From contig OX485805.1 in assembly GCA_950295325.1 (NCBI GenBank), forward strand, positions 5,764,501 to 5,828,500: DNA of 64,000 nucleotides. Direction: 5' to 3'. This document shows positions 28,011 to 40,157 of this stretch, one piece after another. Position numbers and translations under genes: made by a program. Source of the DNA: Polytrichum commune. Its lineage: Eukaryota; Streptophyta; Polytrichopsida; Polytrichales; Polytrichaceae. The notes under the pieces were generated by a model. The model was not told where the DNA came from and searched no databases. It saw only the letters and a list, made by a program, of their open reading frames with translations. The stretch's first letter is position 1. Each line of letters begins with the position of its first letter.

Positions 28011-29958
28011 TCACTCAATTCGTAAGACCCTCACAGTAACCTCCTGACCAATCTGCAACAAAGTCTTCACAGCTACATTTTCACCACCTTCGGTATTTTC
28101 ACCACCTCGCAGAAATCCTTCTTCTCCCTCTGGTAGCTCAATAAATGCTCCATTGCGGATGATATTTTCCACTTTACCCTTCAATTCTTGGCCTTTGGTG
28201 AGCTTTGTCATCTACACAGACACACACAGTTAATGATTCACCTAGCAATAAACAATTCCATACTGTAACAAAGCAAGAGCCACTGCAAACAATAAGGTGC
28301 TATGCACGTGAGCCTCTGCCTAATAAAAGTGCTGATGATTCAAAAATATATGCTTGTCCTAGAATATTGGTTCATGCTATGTCCAATACACTTATGTCGT
28401 TCCTGGTTGACACTTTTGGATCCTAGAAAACCAGAAAGAAAGTAAAAGAAATTCCCAAGCTTATGTGATTAGTTTGATATAAAATCACATTATATGTGAA
28501 ACACAAGGATGAGCTGCCATTCAAGATAAAATTGACCAATCTTACTTTCAAAAGTATTCTTTCAAATCTCTTTGCTTCAGTCTAACCCTCCATAGGGCAG
28601 ACTCCTACATAGATTCAAAAAGATTGAACTTGGCAATGACAAAATTCTAATCCTAACGTCACTTATCCAAGACACATACATCTACTCATTAGACTCCCAT
28701 CCACAGATACAGACGCAATCCCCTGCTATGGACGCATTCATTCAGAAATAGAATTAGCGTTCTACTCATATCGTGCGTTCATTCAAGGACAAAGTTATAA
28801 GCCCAAGGATTGAGCCAGGCGGCCAATAGCTCTGTTCCAATGTAGCTACCAGCTTCACAGCTATTGCATAGCAAACTCAAGAAACCTCAGTACACCATAT
28901 GTCCAGCTCAACTCATGGATATAAAGGTCCTGAAAACCTAAAACCCAACACAAACGTCACAAAAAATTCACTTGACTATGTGAGAGAATACCATAGCTTT
29001 AAGAATGCAGCCGCTAAACCCATACCTTTTTGTCATCGTTCGATCTCCCGCGTGAACTACTACCTCCCCTGCCCGCAATCTTTCCACGGTTTAGCACTTT
29101 GGCATCACCGCCTTCCCGGGTGGATGAGGAGTCATTCTGATCACGTCCCTGTGCTTTAGACTCAGCCACCTCGTTCTCCTTGTCCCGCATGGTAAGCGCA
29201 ATGCGGCCCACCTTGTCGTCCATCTCAATTACCCTCACTGTCACTTCCTGACCAACAGAGACAACATCTTGCACGGACCTCACATATGATGAGCTCAATT
29301 CCGAGATGTGAATCAAGCCGTCAGTGAAAGCCCCGATGTCGACAAATGCACCATAATTCTGTACAGCCCGCACTATGCCAGTGAACACAGTTCCAGGCAG
29401 AAGTTGCTCCTTCTGCACAGTAATAACCTTCGCACCTCGCCGTTGTTGAATGGAATTCCTCCTCTCCACCTGCTTAGCAGAAGCATTTGTGGACTCTGAA
29501 GTCTCAGCCTGAACTGCAGCTGCTGCAGCTATCTCAGGAGCAGTTTCTTCCATTGGCGCTGATGTTGTCTCTACTTCGGTTATCGCAGGCTCTTCCACGG
29601 TAACACTTCCCTCCATAGAAGTGTAAACCCGTCCTCTATGTCCATGATTCGAGAATATACTTGCGCCTAATCTTCTGTAATCTGTAGCAAGGCTCAAAGA
29701 GTGCAGCCGGACGGGCAGCTTGCTAAGAGCTGAATCGAGTTGTGGCCTTGACGATGTGGAGGTGATGCGGGAGCCATGGGGGAGCACGGGTGCAGCATTG
29801 GCCAGGAGAAGAAATGTGTTGTCCCTTGTCGAGGAAGGACCGTTGGGCGAGGGAGCGGAATCGGGGTGAGGAGGGCGTGGGAGGCCACAACGTTTTGAGC
29901 GGGAGCAGGTGAACAGTTGGACGGTGCGCCACATCATGCGGATGATATTCCAACCCAC
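28011..29958 (-). CDS. Truncated plastid EF-Ts precursor (PSRP-7/EF-Ts type): transit peptide and two S1 domains only
   Basis: Exon 1 (29958-29026) starts at MGWNIIRMMWRTV (a second start, MMWRT, is equally likely) and encodes a Ser/Arg/Pro-rich plastid transit-like leader, an acidic Ala/Glu linker, and a first S1 RNA-binding domain (LLPGTVFTGIVRAVQNYGAF...GQEVTVRVIEMD). It ends at donor AAG|GTATGG. Exon 2 (28211-28011, acceptor GTGTAG) continues in frame with a second S1 domain (KGQELKGKVENIIRNGAF...GQEVTVRVLRIE) and then TGA. In plants and algae this protein is a polyprotein with S1 domains followed by EF-Ts, the chloroplast elongation factor. Here it stops within the last strand of S1 domain 2, and the EF-Ts part is missing. 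A GTGAGG word overlapping the stop could be a donor to a lost exon. A gene fragment or captured copy is likely. Inverted repeats flank it. Confidence 0.7.
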
Positions 29959-30307
29959 TTTGGGACCCTTTCCATCCCCTCACAAGTGGGCAAATGACTC
30001 CGCTCCCACGAGATTACATAGCCTAGAGGGTATTTTTGGCGCCACTTCCCATTGTTGTCAGGGGCTGCCAACATTCGGTTTTAGACCAATCACTAGTGCA
30101 GATTTAGAAATCCAGCCTGTGGATATATCAGGTACCCTATGTGCGAGTGTTGGTCATTCTACAAGGTTTCCTTTAAAAAATTGTAGGAAATGGCAGACAA
30201 ACTGGGAAATTTTGATTTTTTCAGAGTTGCCCTTGCACCAGCTATGTGGAGCGCTCAAAATTAATAAAAATATAATTTTAGCATCCCAACTAAGCACATC
30301 TGAAATT
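29959..30307. other. Upstream region of the S1-domain gene
   Basis: 349 bp with no gene recognised. If the EF-Ts-type gene is expressed, its promoter is here. It includes GGGACC and GGGCC words but no clear TATA box. Confidence 0.4.
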
Positions 30308-30334
30308 CGAGCGGGAAAGGGCCCTGCTACCTTA
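30308..30334. repeat. Right arm of the 27-bp inverted repeat
   Basis: Reverse complement of 27061-27087 with a single mismatch. It ends five bases before the left target duplication of the hAT element. Confidence 0.6.
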
Positions 30335-30347
30335 CATAGGGCACACC

Positions 30348-31041
30348 CAGGGTTGTTTATCCCGACGTCATGACGGTGTTGTGCCATCATGACGTGTCGT
30401 GTCGTGACGGACCCCTCCGTCACGACACAATAGGGTCCACGTAGGGTCAACCTAGGGGGAAGCTAGTAGGGTGGGTAAAATACTTACCTTCTTGCCAAGG
30501 TGGCGTCCTATGTGGCAGAAAAAGCCGACGTGGACGTGGATATGCCTAGTGCCAGGTAAACCATTTTGCCATTCTGTTTATCATTCTGTTAAAATCAAAG
30601 TAGTAAAATATGACTAAGGAGGGTGTGGGGCGGACGGGGGTGGGGGAACGGGGACGGACGGGGGCTGGGAACGGGGGCGGACGGGGGCGGGAACGGAGCG
30701 GATAGGGGAAGGAATGGGGGCGGACGAGGGCGGGAACGGGGCACGGACGATCGGGGAACGGGGGCGGATGGGGGCAGACGGGGGGGGGGGGGAACGGGGG
30801 CGGACGGGCGCTAGTAATTTTTTCCCCACTTTACCTCTACTTTGCTGACATGTCATCACACGTGGATATCTTACATCCTACGTGTCCAAAATGGGGTAAT
30901 GTAATTACACACAGAATTCGGTAAAATTCAAGTCCGTCAGGATAAAGACAGCATCTGGCATAATGTCGTGACGGATACGTGTCGTGACGGCATGACATTA
31001 TGCCGAGATTAGCCTCCCTCACGACACAATAGACAACCCTG
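30348..31041. mobile_element. hAT-type non-autonomous transposon
   Basis: Ends CAGGGTTGT...and...ACAACCCTG are inverted repeats, and the 694-bp element is flanked by the perfect 8-bp direct repeat GGCACACC (30340-30347 and 31042-31049), the hAT hallmark. Subterminal GTCGTGACGG/CCGTCACGAC words recur in both orientations and can pair into hairpins. There is no transposase. The centre holds a G-rich minisatellite. Confidence 0.88.
30631..30810 (+). repeat. G-rich minisatellite inside the hAT element
   Basis: About nine degenerate units related to CGGACGGGGGCGGGAACGGG, including a run of twelve or more G near 30781. Dense runs of three or more G mean strong G-quadruplex potential on the plus strand. 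Confidence 0.8.
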
Positions 31042-31049
31042 GGCACACC

Positions 31050-32079
31050 CCACTTCTGAGCTTCTTTGGGATTGCAGAGAATGAGTCCGCTTGGTCAGGT
31101 GCGATGCATCTTCATGCAGGTGAGTGTTGTCTGGTAGGTGAATATTTTGTACTCACAAGTGGTGAGTTTTACCTTGGGTGTTTGTGTTTGAAGGTTCTTG
31201 ATATTTGTCTGGTATTGACTGTCCCTTGCATGTTCAGAGAATGCTTGCTGTGCGGAAAACCACCAGACAGAGATGAGGAGGATTGACAAGTTTGTCTCAT
31301 CATCAACAACCTAGGGAATGCCTGTTTTTTTAAGCTCTTCAGACACTAGAAATGCAGAAACATAGTTCCAAAACCAGATGCTAGCTTCATGAAGTATAGG
31401 AGGTTCAAGATTCTTTCCAAAAGAAAGTACCATCTGCAACTTTGGAAATTACTATAACTTTTGAACTGTTTATCAATTCTACAACTCAGGTCCTACTAGT
31501 GAATTTTACTTTTTAAGCAAGAACAACAGTAAGTTCATCATTATATATTCATTAGGGATAACTTGAGGTTATATAGGTTTTTGACTAGATTAATGTTCAT
31601 GGCTCTTCATTTTGATTGAGGTAACCTGGTTTTTGGTTCTTCATTTTGATTGAGATATGCTGTGGTTTTGGTTTAGGTTATATTGGGTTTAGGGTTTAGG
31701 GTTTGGTGGAGCAACTTCTGATGTCGCATTGAAATATTGTGTAGGGTGGTGGACCATATGGTTAAGAGGTTACCCGTGGCCAAGACTTGACTGGAAAGGA
31801 TTTCAATGGGCGGACGTTAATCTAATAGGACTTCAAAACGGTAAAATCAATCATTTTGTGGTTTCTATGATGAAAGTATCTAAAAATCAAGAGGTTTTGG
31901 TTTGAACAAAGACATCATTTGTAACAAGCATCCCAATTGCCAAAGCCATTTGTACAATAAACAAGCAAATTTGCAGGTTCCAAGTGTGTAGCCATATGTA
32001 ATGCCATTTTTCAATATATCTCACCATCTCTTTGAAGGACGGTCACTGAGTTTGTCCTGTGTTTTTTCGGCTTGTGCAG
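31050..32079. other. Region upstream of the pentapeptide-repeat exons
   Basis: No coding exon is recognised. A telomere-like GGGTTTAGGGTTTAGGGTTT occurs at about 31686-31706 and is best read as a plant telo-box, not a telomere. The region could be intron or 5' flank of the fragment that follows. Confidence 0.4.
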
Positions 32080-32616
32080 TCAATATTGTGGCAAGCAAAT
32101 TTTAAGGGAGCTAAGTTGTTGGGTGCCAGTTTCTTTGACTTAGATCTGACGGGTATGTTGTATCAGACCGTTTTTGAACATATCAAGTTTCTCCATGTCC
32201 TTTTTGAATTATTGTTCACATTTTGTTTGTAGAATGATATTTTATTATGATATGTTTGTAAATTAATGTGAATTTGTGGCTGTTTTTGGGTGTCACAGGA
32301 GCTGATCTTACAGATGTGGACCTTCGGGGAGCAGACTTCTCTCTAGCAAATGTAGCTAAGGTATCACCGCTTTATCCGAAAGAGGTGTAGAATTTTGCAG
32401 TTGCGGGAATTATTATTTCTTAGCCAGAAGGTGGACACAAAGATTTGGGAATGTCATGTTTCCTTGTATAGTTCATCAACTAGTGTTCATGGTTCATCGT
32501 TGTACTCATGTTGAACAGTAATTGCAGGCTAATTTGACCAATGCCATTTTGGAGGGTGCTTTGGTAACGGGAAACACTTCATTCAAGGGTGCAGTAATCA
32601 CCGGTGCTAGTAGGTT
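32080..32616 (+). pseudogene. Pentapeptide-repeat protein fragment (thylakoid-lumen type), three exons
   Basis: Exons 32080-32152 (acceptor GTGCAG, donor GTATGT), 32299-32360 (acceptor CACAG, donor GTATCA) and 32528 to about 32616 (acceptor TTGCAG) join in frame (phases 1 and 0). They encode repeating A(N/D)LxG pentapeptides, for example ANFKGAKLLGASFFDLDLTG, then ADLTDVDLRGADFSLANVAK, then ANLTNAILEGALVTG. These repeats form right-handed beta helices. The pattern resembles plant thylakoid lumen pentapeptide proteins of the TL17 kind, from memory. No exon with a transit peptide or the usual C-terminal Cys-containing tail was found, so this is a partial copy. Confidence 0.6.
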
Positions 32617-33587
32617 ATATTTTATATAAAAGTGATTGTGAAATCAAAGGTCTTGGGACAAAATTAGAAAAGTTACTTTTGCATTTTATTTATTTTTCCC
32701 CAAGAGCTTGGGTTCTAACTATGCATGACGCCAACACTTCTGTTTGGTTTGAATGGTATCAATAGCTAGGGTAAACTAGCTATATTTTGGCTTAGGATGG
32801 AGCCTTTGCATTAGAGTCTGAGTTGATTTCGGTTATGTGTTATCAGCCAAATTCGTATATTCTATGTGCTCATTGTTCAATGTTTTTGTGACCCCAACTT
32901 TTTGATTGCTGTAGAGGCGATGTAGGGTTGTCAAGTTTCTTCTACTGGCGGATATTAATTTCTTTCTCTACATATGGAACACATACATTTAACGCATATA
33001 GAAATGGAACACATACATTGTACGCACATTCCATCTCAACCTCACAAATTGAGTTCTCCATCACTGAAAATTCAATACAGTATATAAAACTGTCATGCAA
33101 GAGCAATTCAATTTGACCTATTAGTATACAAAGGGAGTCTGTTATGACATCCTCATATTTCAAAAGCACTTCATCTAGAAAACTACTTTTGTGTACTGGC
33201 CAATAAGATGTTTCAGCATAATCGGTTATGTTTCATCTGAGCGAATAATCAATTGCAACGCGTATTGTTGTGTTGTACCTACACGTGTAATACAATCTAT
33301 TCAGAGTCATACATAAATGCTTGTCACTATGCATATCCTATAAGAACAATTAAACGAAATTGTAGTGTTGAACAAAAATAAAACTCTACTCATGTCATAA
33401 ATCCACAACCCTGATTTTCACACACAAACAAGCCTCCAAACAACTTAATATGTTGAATTGAATAGTTTGGTTGAAGTAAGGCATAACTAATATAATGAGG
33501 TTCAAAAAAGAGGTATACGAACGAATTTGAATAAGGCGTATACAACAATTTCAACCATGGGATCGATCGTGGTCTCACAGAAGTGAT
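32617..33587. other. AT-rich spacer between the pentapeptide exons and the Helitron remnant
   Basis: No gene is recognised. It may contain the 5' end of the Helitron, but no TC-start or other Helitron terminus could be fixed. Confidence 0.35.
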
Positions 33588-36500
33588 ATGCATGATTATT
33601 GGTCAAAACATACGAATTCTTTTTTCAAACATTTATATTGTTGTAGAATATGTGGCGTGACAAAGATGGGAGATCGTAAACAACAATATCGATTAGTACA
33701 TAATTCATACAATGATGCTACAATGCCCACCCAAAGCTCTACCCCATATGGAGCAACAAATGCATATCTTGCAGACTTCACAACCAACGCCTTAGGTGAC
33801 AAAATGATTATTTGTACTCAATGTCATTCAAACAAGAACAAACCTCTGAATGCCCCTTATGTGGTGTACAACTCACCAACATATATGAGATCCATAATCA
33901 CAACTAATCCTTTATATGTCCAAATGCTATCTTTCCTCGACATTGGAATGCATATACAATCGAAAGATTGGGGTTTTAGTGTTGGCAAAATTGTGGACAC
34001 TAGTCTTTTGAACAACCCTTTGTTTGGTTGTGGTACAAAATTAGATTCTTTATAATCAATTGAACATTTGGCATCTTCGCTAAGTCCATTATTGGCACAA
34101 AACCTAACTACCAACCCATTCTTTCAAACATATGTTACAGTTTTTTAGCAGCCTCACAAGAGCACAAGTATGTGCGTTTGTACGCCAGATGTCATTCAAC
34201 AAATAATAAAAAATGCTACATTACACTCGATGTCATTTTCACATATGAACGTTCCGCACGAAGTCTATAATTTGGCATTATTGTTCGACATACGCACAGA
34301 AGAGGGACCCAACAAACATGTGGATTTTCATTCCATAGGAAATGTGCATCTTCGAAATGGTATTGGCTCTGATAAAAGAGGAGAACCTATTGCATTTAGA
34401 AACAATACATTGAACGCAAATATAGGAGGTTTGACTCTTGAAAGTGCATTATCTTCATTTTTATTTCCGCATAGAAATGGAGCCTATGATGGTCGAACAA
34501 CATTATCATAATATTTGAAATACCGCATGAATACATTATTCTCGCCTTTCACTCTATATAAATCATATTTATTTTACATATATGACATACGCCAATATGT
34601 GCAATTATTGAAAGAAATTTTGCAAATACATTTGGACAGAGAAATTAAACAAGCACACCCGAACATTAATGATGCCGAGGTACTACAACATGTAACAAAG
34701 TACAATCTTCCTTCATCAATAGAAGGGTCCCCACGATGGCATAAATTTTAACTACAAGACTTGCTTGCAATGGTAGAAAAGTTTGGCATGCTTGATTTTT
34801 TTAAAATTTTAACAGCTGATGAAACAAGTTGTCTACAATGAGAGGAAATTATAAATATAGAATACATGGTGCAAAAAATTGATGCCTCACTTACATGGAA
34901 TGACTGCCCTGTGGAATGTGCATCCCTATTTCATGCTCGACTTAAAAAAAAATTGCATTCTTACATTCTATCAGGACCCCGTATACTTGGTTGTATTAAA
35001 GAATACGTGCTTCGATATGAAATACAATTTCGCGGATCATTGCATGCACACATTATTGTGGATAGAAAATTCAAATGTTGAACACATTGCAAATGAGATT
35101 ACTGCTACCGTCCTCGCTGTATTTGATACAATACAGAACATTTTTCTTGAACCTACAGATTCACATCAGAATACGTTGTTAAAAGAAGTCATGCGAAAAC
35201 AACTGCATTCATGTTGTTCACGATGCCATCACAAAAAATACAGGTACTTGTAAATATGGATTTTCATTCCCTACTCATTCACAAGAAAAAACAACATATA
35301 ACACAGAATCAAAAAAATAGGATTACTATAGACCCCGAATTGAGGACCGAAACGTCGTTCCATACCATGTATCATTTTTACTTCTTTGGAGTGCACATAT
35401 GATTATACAAAGGATCAACACTACGTACTGGTCATATTACTTACTCAAATATATAATGAAATGTGAGCCACACGATCGCATATAATTAGATAAAATCCAC
35501 GCTGAACGATTAGACATTCAAGGAGCGTCAGACGTTCAATTACAATTGATATCTTCACTTATTATAGCCAAGCCAATTTTCCCTGTGGAAGTTGCGTTGG
35601 CTTGCCTTGACATCCCGATAGTGCAGGAAAGCAAAGCAGTTAGATACATTGATTTAAAACCGTCTTTGCTACGAACAAAAATTGTTACAAAATCAAGAAT
35701 ACTAGGATTTAATCATATTGGTGCATACTGCAATAGACCACTTGATTTTGAGAACATGACTTTTGTTTCGTATTTTGAAATATTTGAAACGGAGAGAATA
35801 CAAGGGCCTAATGGCAAATGCTGCGGGATTGACATGTTTGGGTTTTATTTGTATGAGACATCAAAATTCACTAGATTCACTGATTTTCATCCTACGTATA
35901 ATACAGAGGGATTTTTTTTCAATATTCTTCTACACAATGTTTACTTTAGAGATGAAAGAGAGCTCATATCATATCAAAACACGAACAATAACTACACTTT
36001 CGAGTGTCACAATCGGGGCCTATTTTTTGATGTGCAAGCAGTACAAAAATATCTATCGGAATACGCACAAAGGAAGCTTATTGAGACAGAAAAACAAACT
36101 CAACTTCTTGACCAATTGCTACAAGACTATCTATTTCTCGATCCATTGTTCATTCCAAATCGCAAAAATTCATCAATGAAAATATCTATGCATGCATTGC
36201 GCCAAGGAAAATCACACAAACATCATGTTTTTTATATTCACATTTCTGACATGACTCTTACAAATAAGCAACAATATGTACTTGATAACATCCTTCAAAA
36301 TCCTGTAGGATTGCACGTTCTAACTGTACACCCAGAAACGGCAAAACGTTCTTTGTAAAATACTTAGCTCAACACTTTCAACTATTACAAAAGAATGTAT
36401 TGATGTGCGCTACAACGGGAGCTGCAGCTTTGCAACTATCTCCCACTACGTCAACCGCTTATACACTATTTCGTATTCCATCTCGGGGCTACTTGTCTCC

Positions 36501-37044
36501 GTTGCAAGAACCATCAATTGTACTTGAGATATTGCAAATGGCAGATGTCATTATCATAGATGAAATGTCTATGATGACAAGCTATATGTTATGCACCGTA
36601 GAACACTGACTCAAACAAGCCGCCAGAAGTAGACCATTGAATGCACTTTGCAGCAAACTTGTTCTTCTAGTTGGAAACCTAGCACAACTACCTACTATAT
36701 GTATACATTCACCCACATTCCCCGATATTTTGTGTAGAGGTTGCCACATCACGTCTGCTTCATGTTGGGCTACTGCAAAACATCACACACTGCGAATGTC
36801 GGTACGACATGCAACAAACCCCACATACTTAACATTATAAGAGAATAGGTGCCTATGGAACTTGAGATAGAAGCAGCCTTAGCATAATGTTTTGTAACTG
36901 AGGAACATTTGCAAGATCACATTTATAAAGACACAACCATATTGTGCTCTCATCGCAAGGATGTGATAAAGTACAATGAAATTGTTTTCAAGAAAAAATT
37001 CAATATTTCACAAACAATATCTGTGAAATTGGATACAAAATAAA
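33588..37044 (+). pseudogene. Decayed Helitron Rep/helicase (PIF1-like)
   Basis: The plus strand reads as a Helitron transposase broken by many stops and frameshifts. An N-terminal part has Cys pairs (CRICG, CTQCH) at 33588-34055. A helitron-like Rep region follows (ALSSFLFPHRNGAYDG, YLKYRMNTLFSPFTLYK at 34170-34751; ILQHVTKYNLPSS-type and AMVEKFGM; FRGSLHAHI near 35030). Then comes a SF1/PIF1-type helicase, 35546-36840, with TNKQQYVLDNILQNPVG, a Walker A split by a one-base frameshift near 36340-36350, TTGAAALQLSP, Walker B IIIDEMSMM and LVGNLAQLPTI. A further tail to 37044 keeps HRKDVIKYNEIVF-like sequence. The family is clear; the gene is dead. Helitrons often capture gene pieces, which is relevant to the gene fragments on both sides. 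Confidence 0.85.
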
Positions 37045-37991
37045 CGATTTTTATGTGGTTAATCTTAATTTTGTGTAAAGCATGTCTTTGATTTCCTACA
37101 TATGTTCTGGGTGGAGTTGGGAGGAATCATGGCAGGAAAGTGGTTTACTGGCATTTGCTTTTGAGATACAAGTCTGAAGACTAGAAACCATAGAGGAGCT
37201 ATGAATTTTTTAGATTGCTGGGACCAATTGTTTTGTTGAAGCTGATGTGTACTCTGCTTCTGCTACTCGATTGCTCTAATTAGGTATATTTGGGTTGATT
37301 TGGAGGTCTTATATCCTATTTTTATTTCGCAGTTGGCAACCTATGTACACAAAGACAAGACGCCTCGTGTACATTCTCATTGTATCTGAAATTCAGAAGG
37401 CTAATGAAAGATTATTGCAATAACAGGGTTTGCCAGATAGCATTGTGTGGGCCAGAAACCATTCCATATTGTTTTGTAGTTGTTTTGATGATTCTTTTGG
37501 TGCAAGCATCAATACCTATTACCCAAACAAACTCTCTTTGACAGATGTTTGAATGTCCTTCCAATTTAATGTTAGTGGTTTACATTTTGGGTGCTATATT
37601 GCTCAAAGTCCTTCTAAATTTGTCCTTGATGTAATTATTTCCTTTGTTGTTGACATAATAGTGCAAAAGCAACAACCTTGACAAAGATTTAGGGTTATAG
37701 TATCAATCATTTGGCATGGGAGTTGGGGTTATAGTATCAATCTTGTGGGTCATGCATAATTTTGCAATGTTGTTCTTTTTTGTGCCTTACAAATGGAAAC
37801 AATATCAACCCTCATGTAAATGGGCCATAAATAGACACTTTTAGCTCTGCGCCTACTTTTTGTAGGATATGTAACTCGAAATAATTTTCAAAACAAGTTC
37901 TGAAATAAAATCATTTAAGTCCAAACCTACAAGGTTCTTAACACTTGAGGTAAGAAGATTAATATTTATAAACTTTTCACATGATTTGCAG
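37045..37991. other. Spacer before the ABCC exon
   Basis: No coding sequence or repeat is recognised. It may be intron of the ABC transporter fragment or 3' part of the Helitron. No CTRR-plus-hairpin Helitron end was identified. Confidence 0.35.
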
Positions 37992-38132
37992 GAGCCAAGT
38001 AAACTAACATGTTGTGTCCGGCTGTGGCGACGTTGGGAGCATGAGTTTTTACAACATAATAGTAATCCATCACTGCTTCGTACAGTTTTCTATGCTTATG
38101 CATGGGATTACTTCCGGATCGGTTTACTCAAG
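37992..38132 (+). pseudogene. Single exon of an ABCC (MRP-type) ABC transporter
   Basis: Between acceptor TTTGCAG and donor GTGCAT lies a 47-codon exon encoding RLWRRWEHEFLQHNSNPSLL and then RTVFYAYAWDYFRIGLLKV. This matches the segment just before and into the first transmembrane domain of ABC subfamily C transporters (pattern LW..WE.E....PSLL.A....YGW.YFRLGLLK), which are vacuolar or plasma-membrane conjugate pumps. No neighbouring ABCC exon, nucleotide-binding domain or other transmembrane part is recognisable, so it is an isolated fragment. Confidence 0.6.
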
Positions 38133-38458
38133 GTGCATGCGCCCAATTTGTTGAATAATAGAAGTGTGATTAGAAGGCTGTGATATAATTTAAGTGCATG
38201 CATGTATATTGAGTTTCACAGATTAGAGTTATCCTTTAATTTAATGGGATTTTTTTTCGGGAGTTGGTCCCCCATGATTTTCCGTTCGGTACGAAGGTTG
38301 AAATTCGTCAACTTCCTGCTTTGCCAACCTCCTTGCGGACTTCTTCTCCTACCAGCGGTGGGCCTTTGGCCCCTAGCAGCTCATTTTTCAAACCGGTTCA
38401 TCTGTAACCAACAATCGGTTCTCCTTGTTCAATGCTTACATATGAGATTACGTTCTAA

Positions 38459-38902
38459 GGGCTGGTTTACACTATGGACCAGTCAGACCATGGAAGATGG
38501 CCTTTTCCGTGGTCCGACTTCATGGTCCAACTTCCATGGTCCAATTTCTTAAAAATCAATTTACAAAGCCTTTGGGCCCTCACTAGGCGTAAATCGACCG
38601 TGGACCGAGAAGAATGACCATGCACCAAAAAATAAATGTGCCGTTTTAAAAAAAAAATCTATGTCTAAAAAGGTAATTTTTGATCAACTTAGACATGGAC
38701 AAGTAATGGCCACTTGACGAATATCTTCTAGAATTTACCACAAATCCTTAACAACTTACCTACTTTCTAATCCTAAGTAAATCTTCACAATGCTAGTGAA
38801 TCCACAATTTTAACCATAACAGTCCCGAGACGAGTTCAACAACCAATCATCACTCTTACAACGCCCTGGGACGACTTCCTGATCCATGGTGTAAACCGGC
38901 CC
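38459..38902. mobile_element. Tourist/PIF-Harbinger-type MITE
   Basis: The terminal inverted repeats are about 20 bp (GGGCTGGTTTACACTATGGA at the left; the right end in reverse complement reads GGGCCGGTTTACACCATGGA). They are flanked by TAA direct repeats at 38456-38458 and 38903-38905. A 3-bp TAA duplication with GGGC-type ends fits PIF/Harbinger MITEs. The 444-bp element is AT-rich and non-coding. Confidence 0.8.
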
Positions 38903-38905
38903 TAA

Positions 38906-40157
38906 GTGGAATTGAAATGCATTGTTTTGTATCAAATTGAGTTTGTCGCCATGAGTGAGGGTCCAGGGTGAAGCTACACCTTTTTATTTCAATCAACATG
39001 GATCAACATTTGATGCTATAGATTGTCTACTAAGGATGAATGTTTGTACAAGCATGTTAACATATACACACAGTATATCTTTGTAGACCATCATCTTAAA
39101 TAAATAAATAAAAATTGGGTGAGATGTTATTGCATTGCTGAAATTCAAGTGCAATTCTAATCGAGAATAAAGTATAGTTGAAATTGAACGGTGTAATGAT
39201 GTCAAGCATTCCAAGTTGTGTGTTGCTACACCATTGCTCAATGAATTGCATTGATGGCCTATTAGGAGATAAAGATTGCCTTGGTTCCATGGATAAGGCA
39301 TAAGAAAACACTTCCATGTGCTTATAAAGTTGGCGAAACCAGTAGATGGCAAAAAAACATTAGACCTCTTTTCACACATAATCATGTGCTTATTTTTATT
39401 TTTATTTTTTGGGGGAAAAAGGAATCAACGGGCGGAGGGGAGCTTGAGTGTCACTTTGTTCAAAACTGAAATTGACTTTCATTTGAACAAAATATCAAAG
39501 ATTTGCATGAACATGTTGTTAGTGTGGACCCGTAAGTTTAGGATACTACACTAATTTATTTTCATGGTAGTCCATTGTTTTAATTCACAACTGTGCCCAA
39601 TAATTTGTATAATTTTCTACTTTATTATGGTTTTTTTATAATATCAAGATACAAGGCTCAATAAATCCAATCATGTAACATCCAAAATAAAGAAATGCGT
39701 TGACCACCATATTCCAACTTGCATGGTTGACAAGAAAACAAACATCTCCTTTCTCATATATTGTCCTCCTACTTCACATAATATATGCTCAATGCACAAC
39801 CAGATGCTTGAAGTATCGACCAAAGCTCCGCCAACATCAATGAAGTCTAGATTTCTTGGCCATGGTGTCGGACACATGGAAAGTGCGCCCTTAATGTAAC
39901 ATAAGCATATTGACTTTTTAATGCGACCGAAAACCCTATGATTAGGTCGATATACAGATGGAAAACACAAACTTGTAGCTTGGAAAATGCCACTCAAGAG
40001 CTTCCTTTTGCATGTTTTGCAAAGATGATATTTGCGTGAGATGTATTAACTTGGATCAAATCCAACATCTTCAAAACATTCAGAACCCCATGTTCATCTC
40101 TCTATTTGTTATATAGGGGCATACTTTCATGTTTGTTGTATGTCTTCTTGAAGGCAA
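38906..40157. other. Unassigned intergenic sequence
   Basis: No intact gene. A minus-strand frame (38993-39385) and the plus-strand word CLGSMD near 39270 gave a faint HARBI1-nuclease impression that could not be extended. Confidence 0.35.

Noticed and set aside
31686-31706. Interstitial telomere or chromosome-fusion scar
   Set aside because: Only about three TTTAGGG-like units are present; such telo-boxes are common in plant promoters and introns.
39230-39330. HARBI1-type nuclease fragment (CLGSMD word)
   Set aside because: Only one short word matches; neighbouring sequence does not follow the family.
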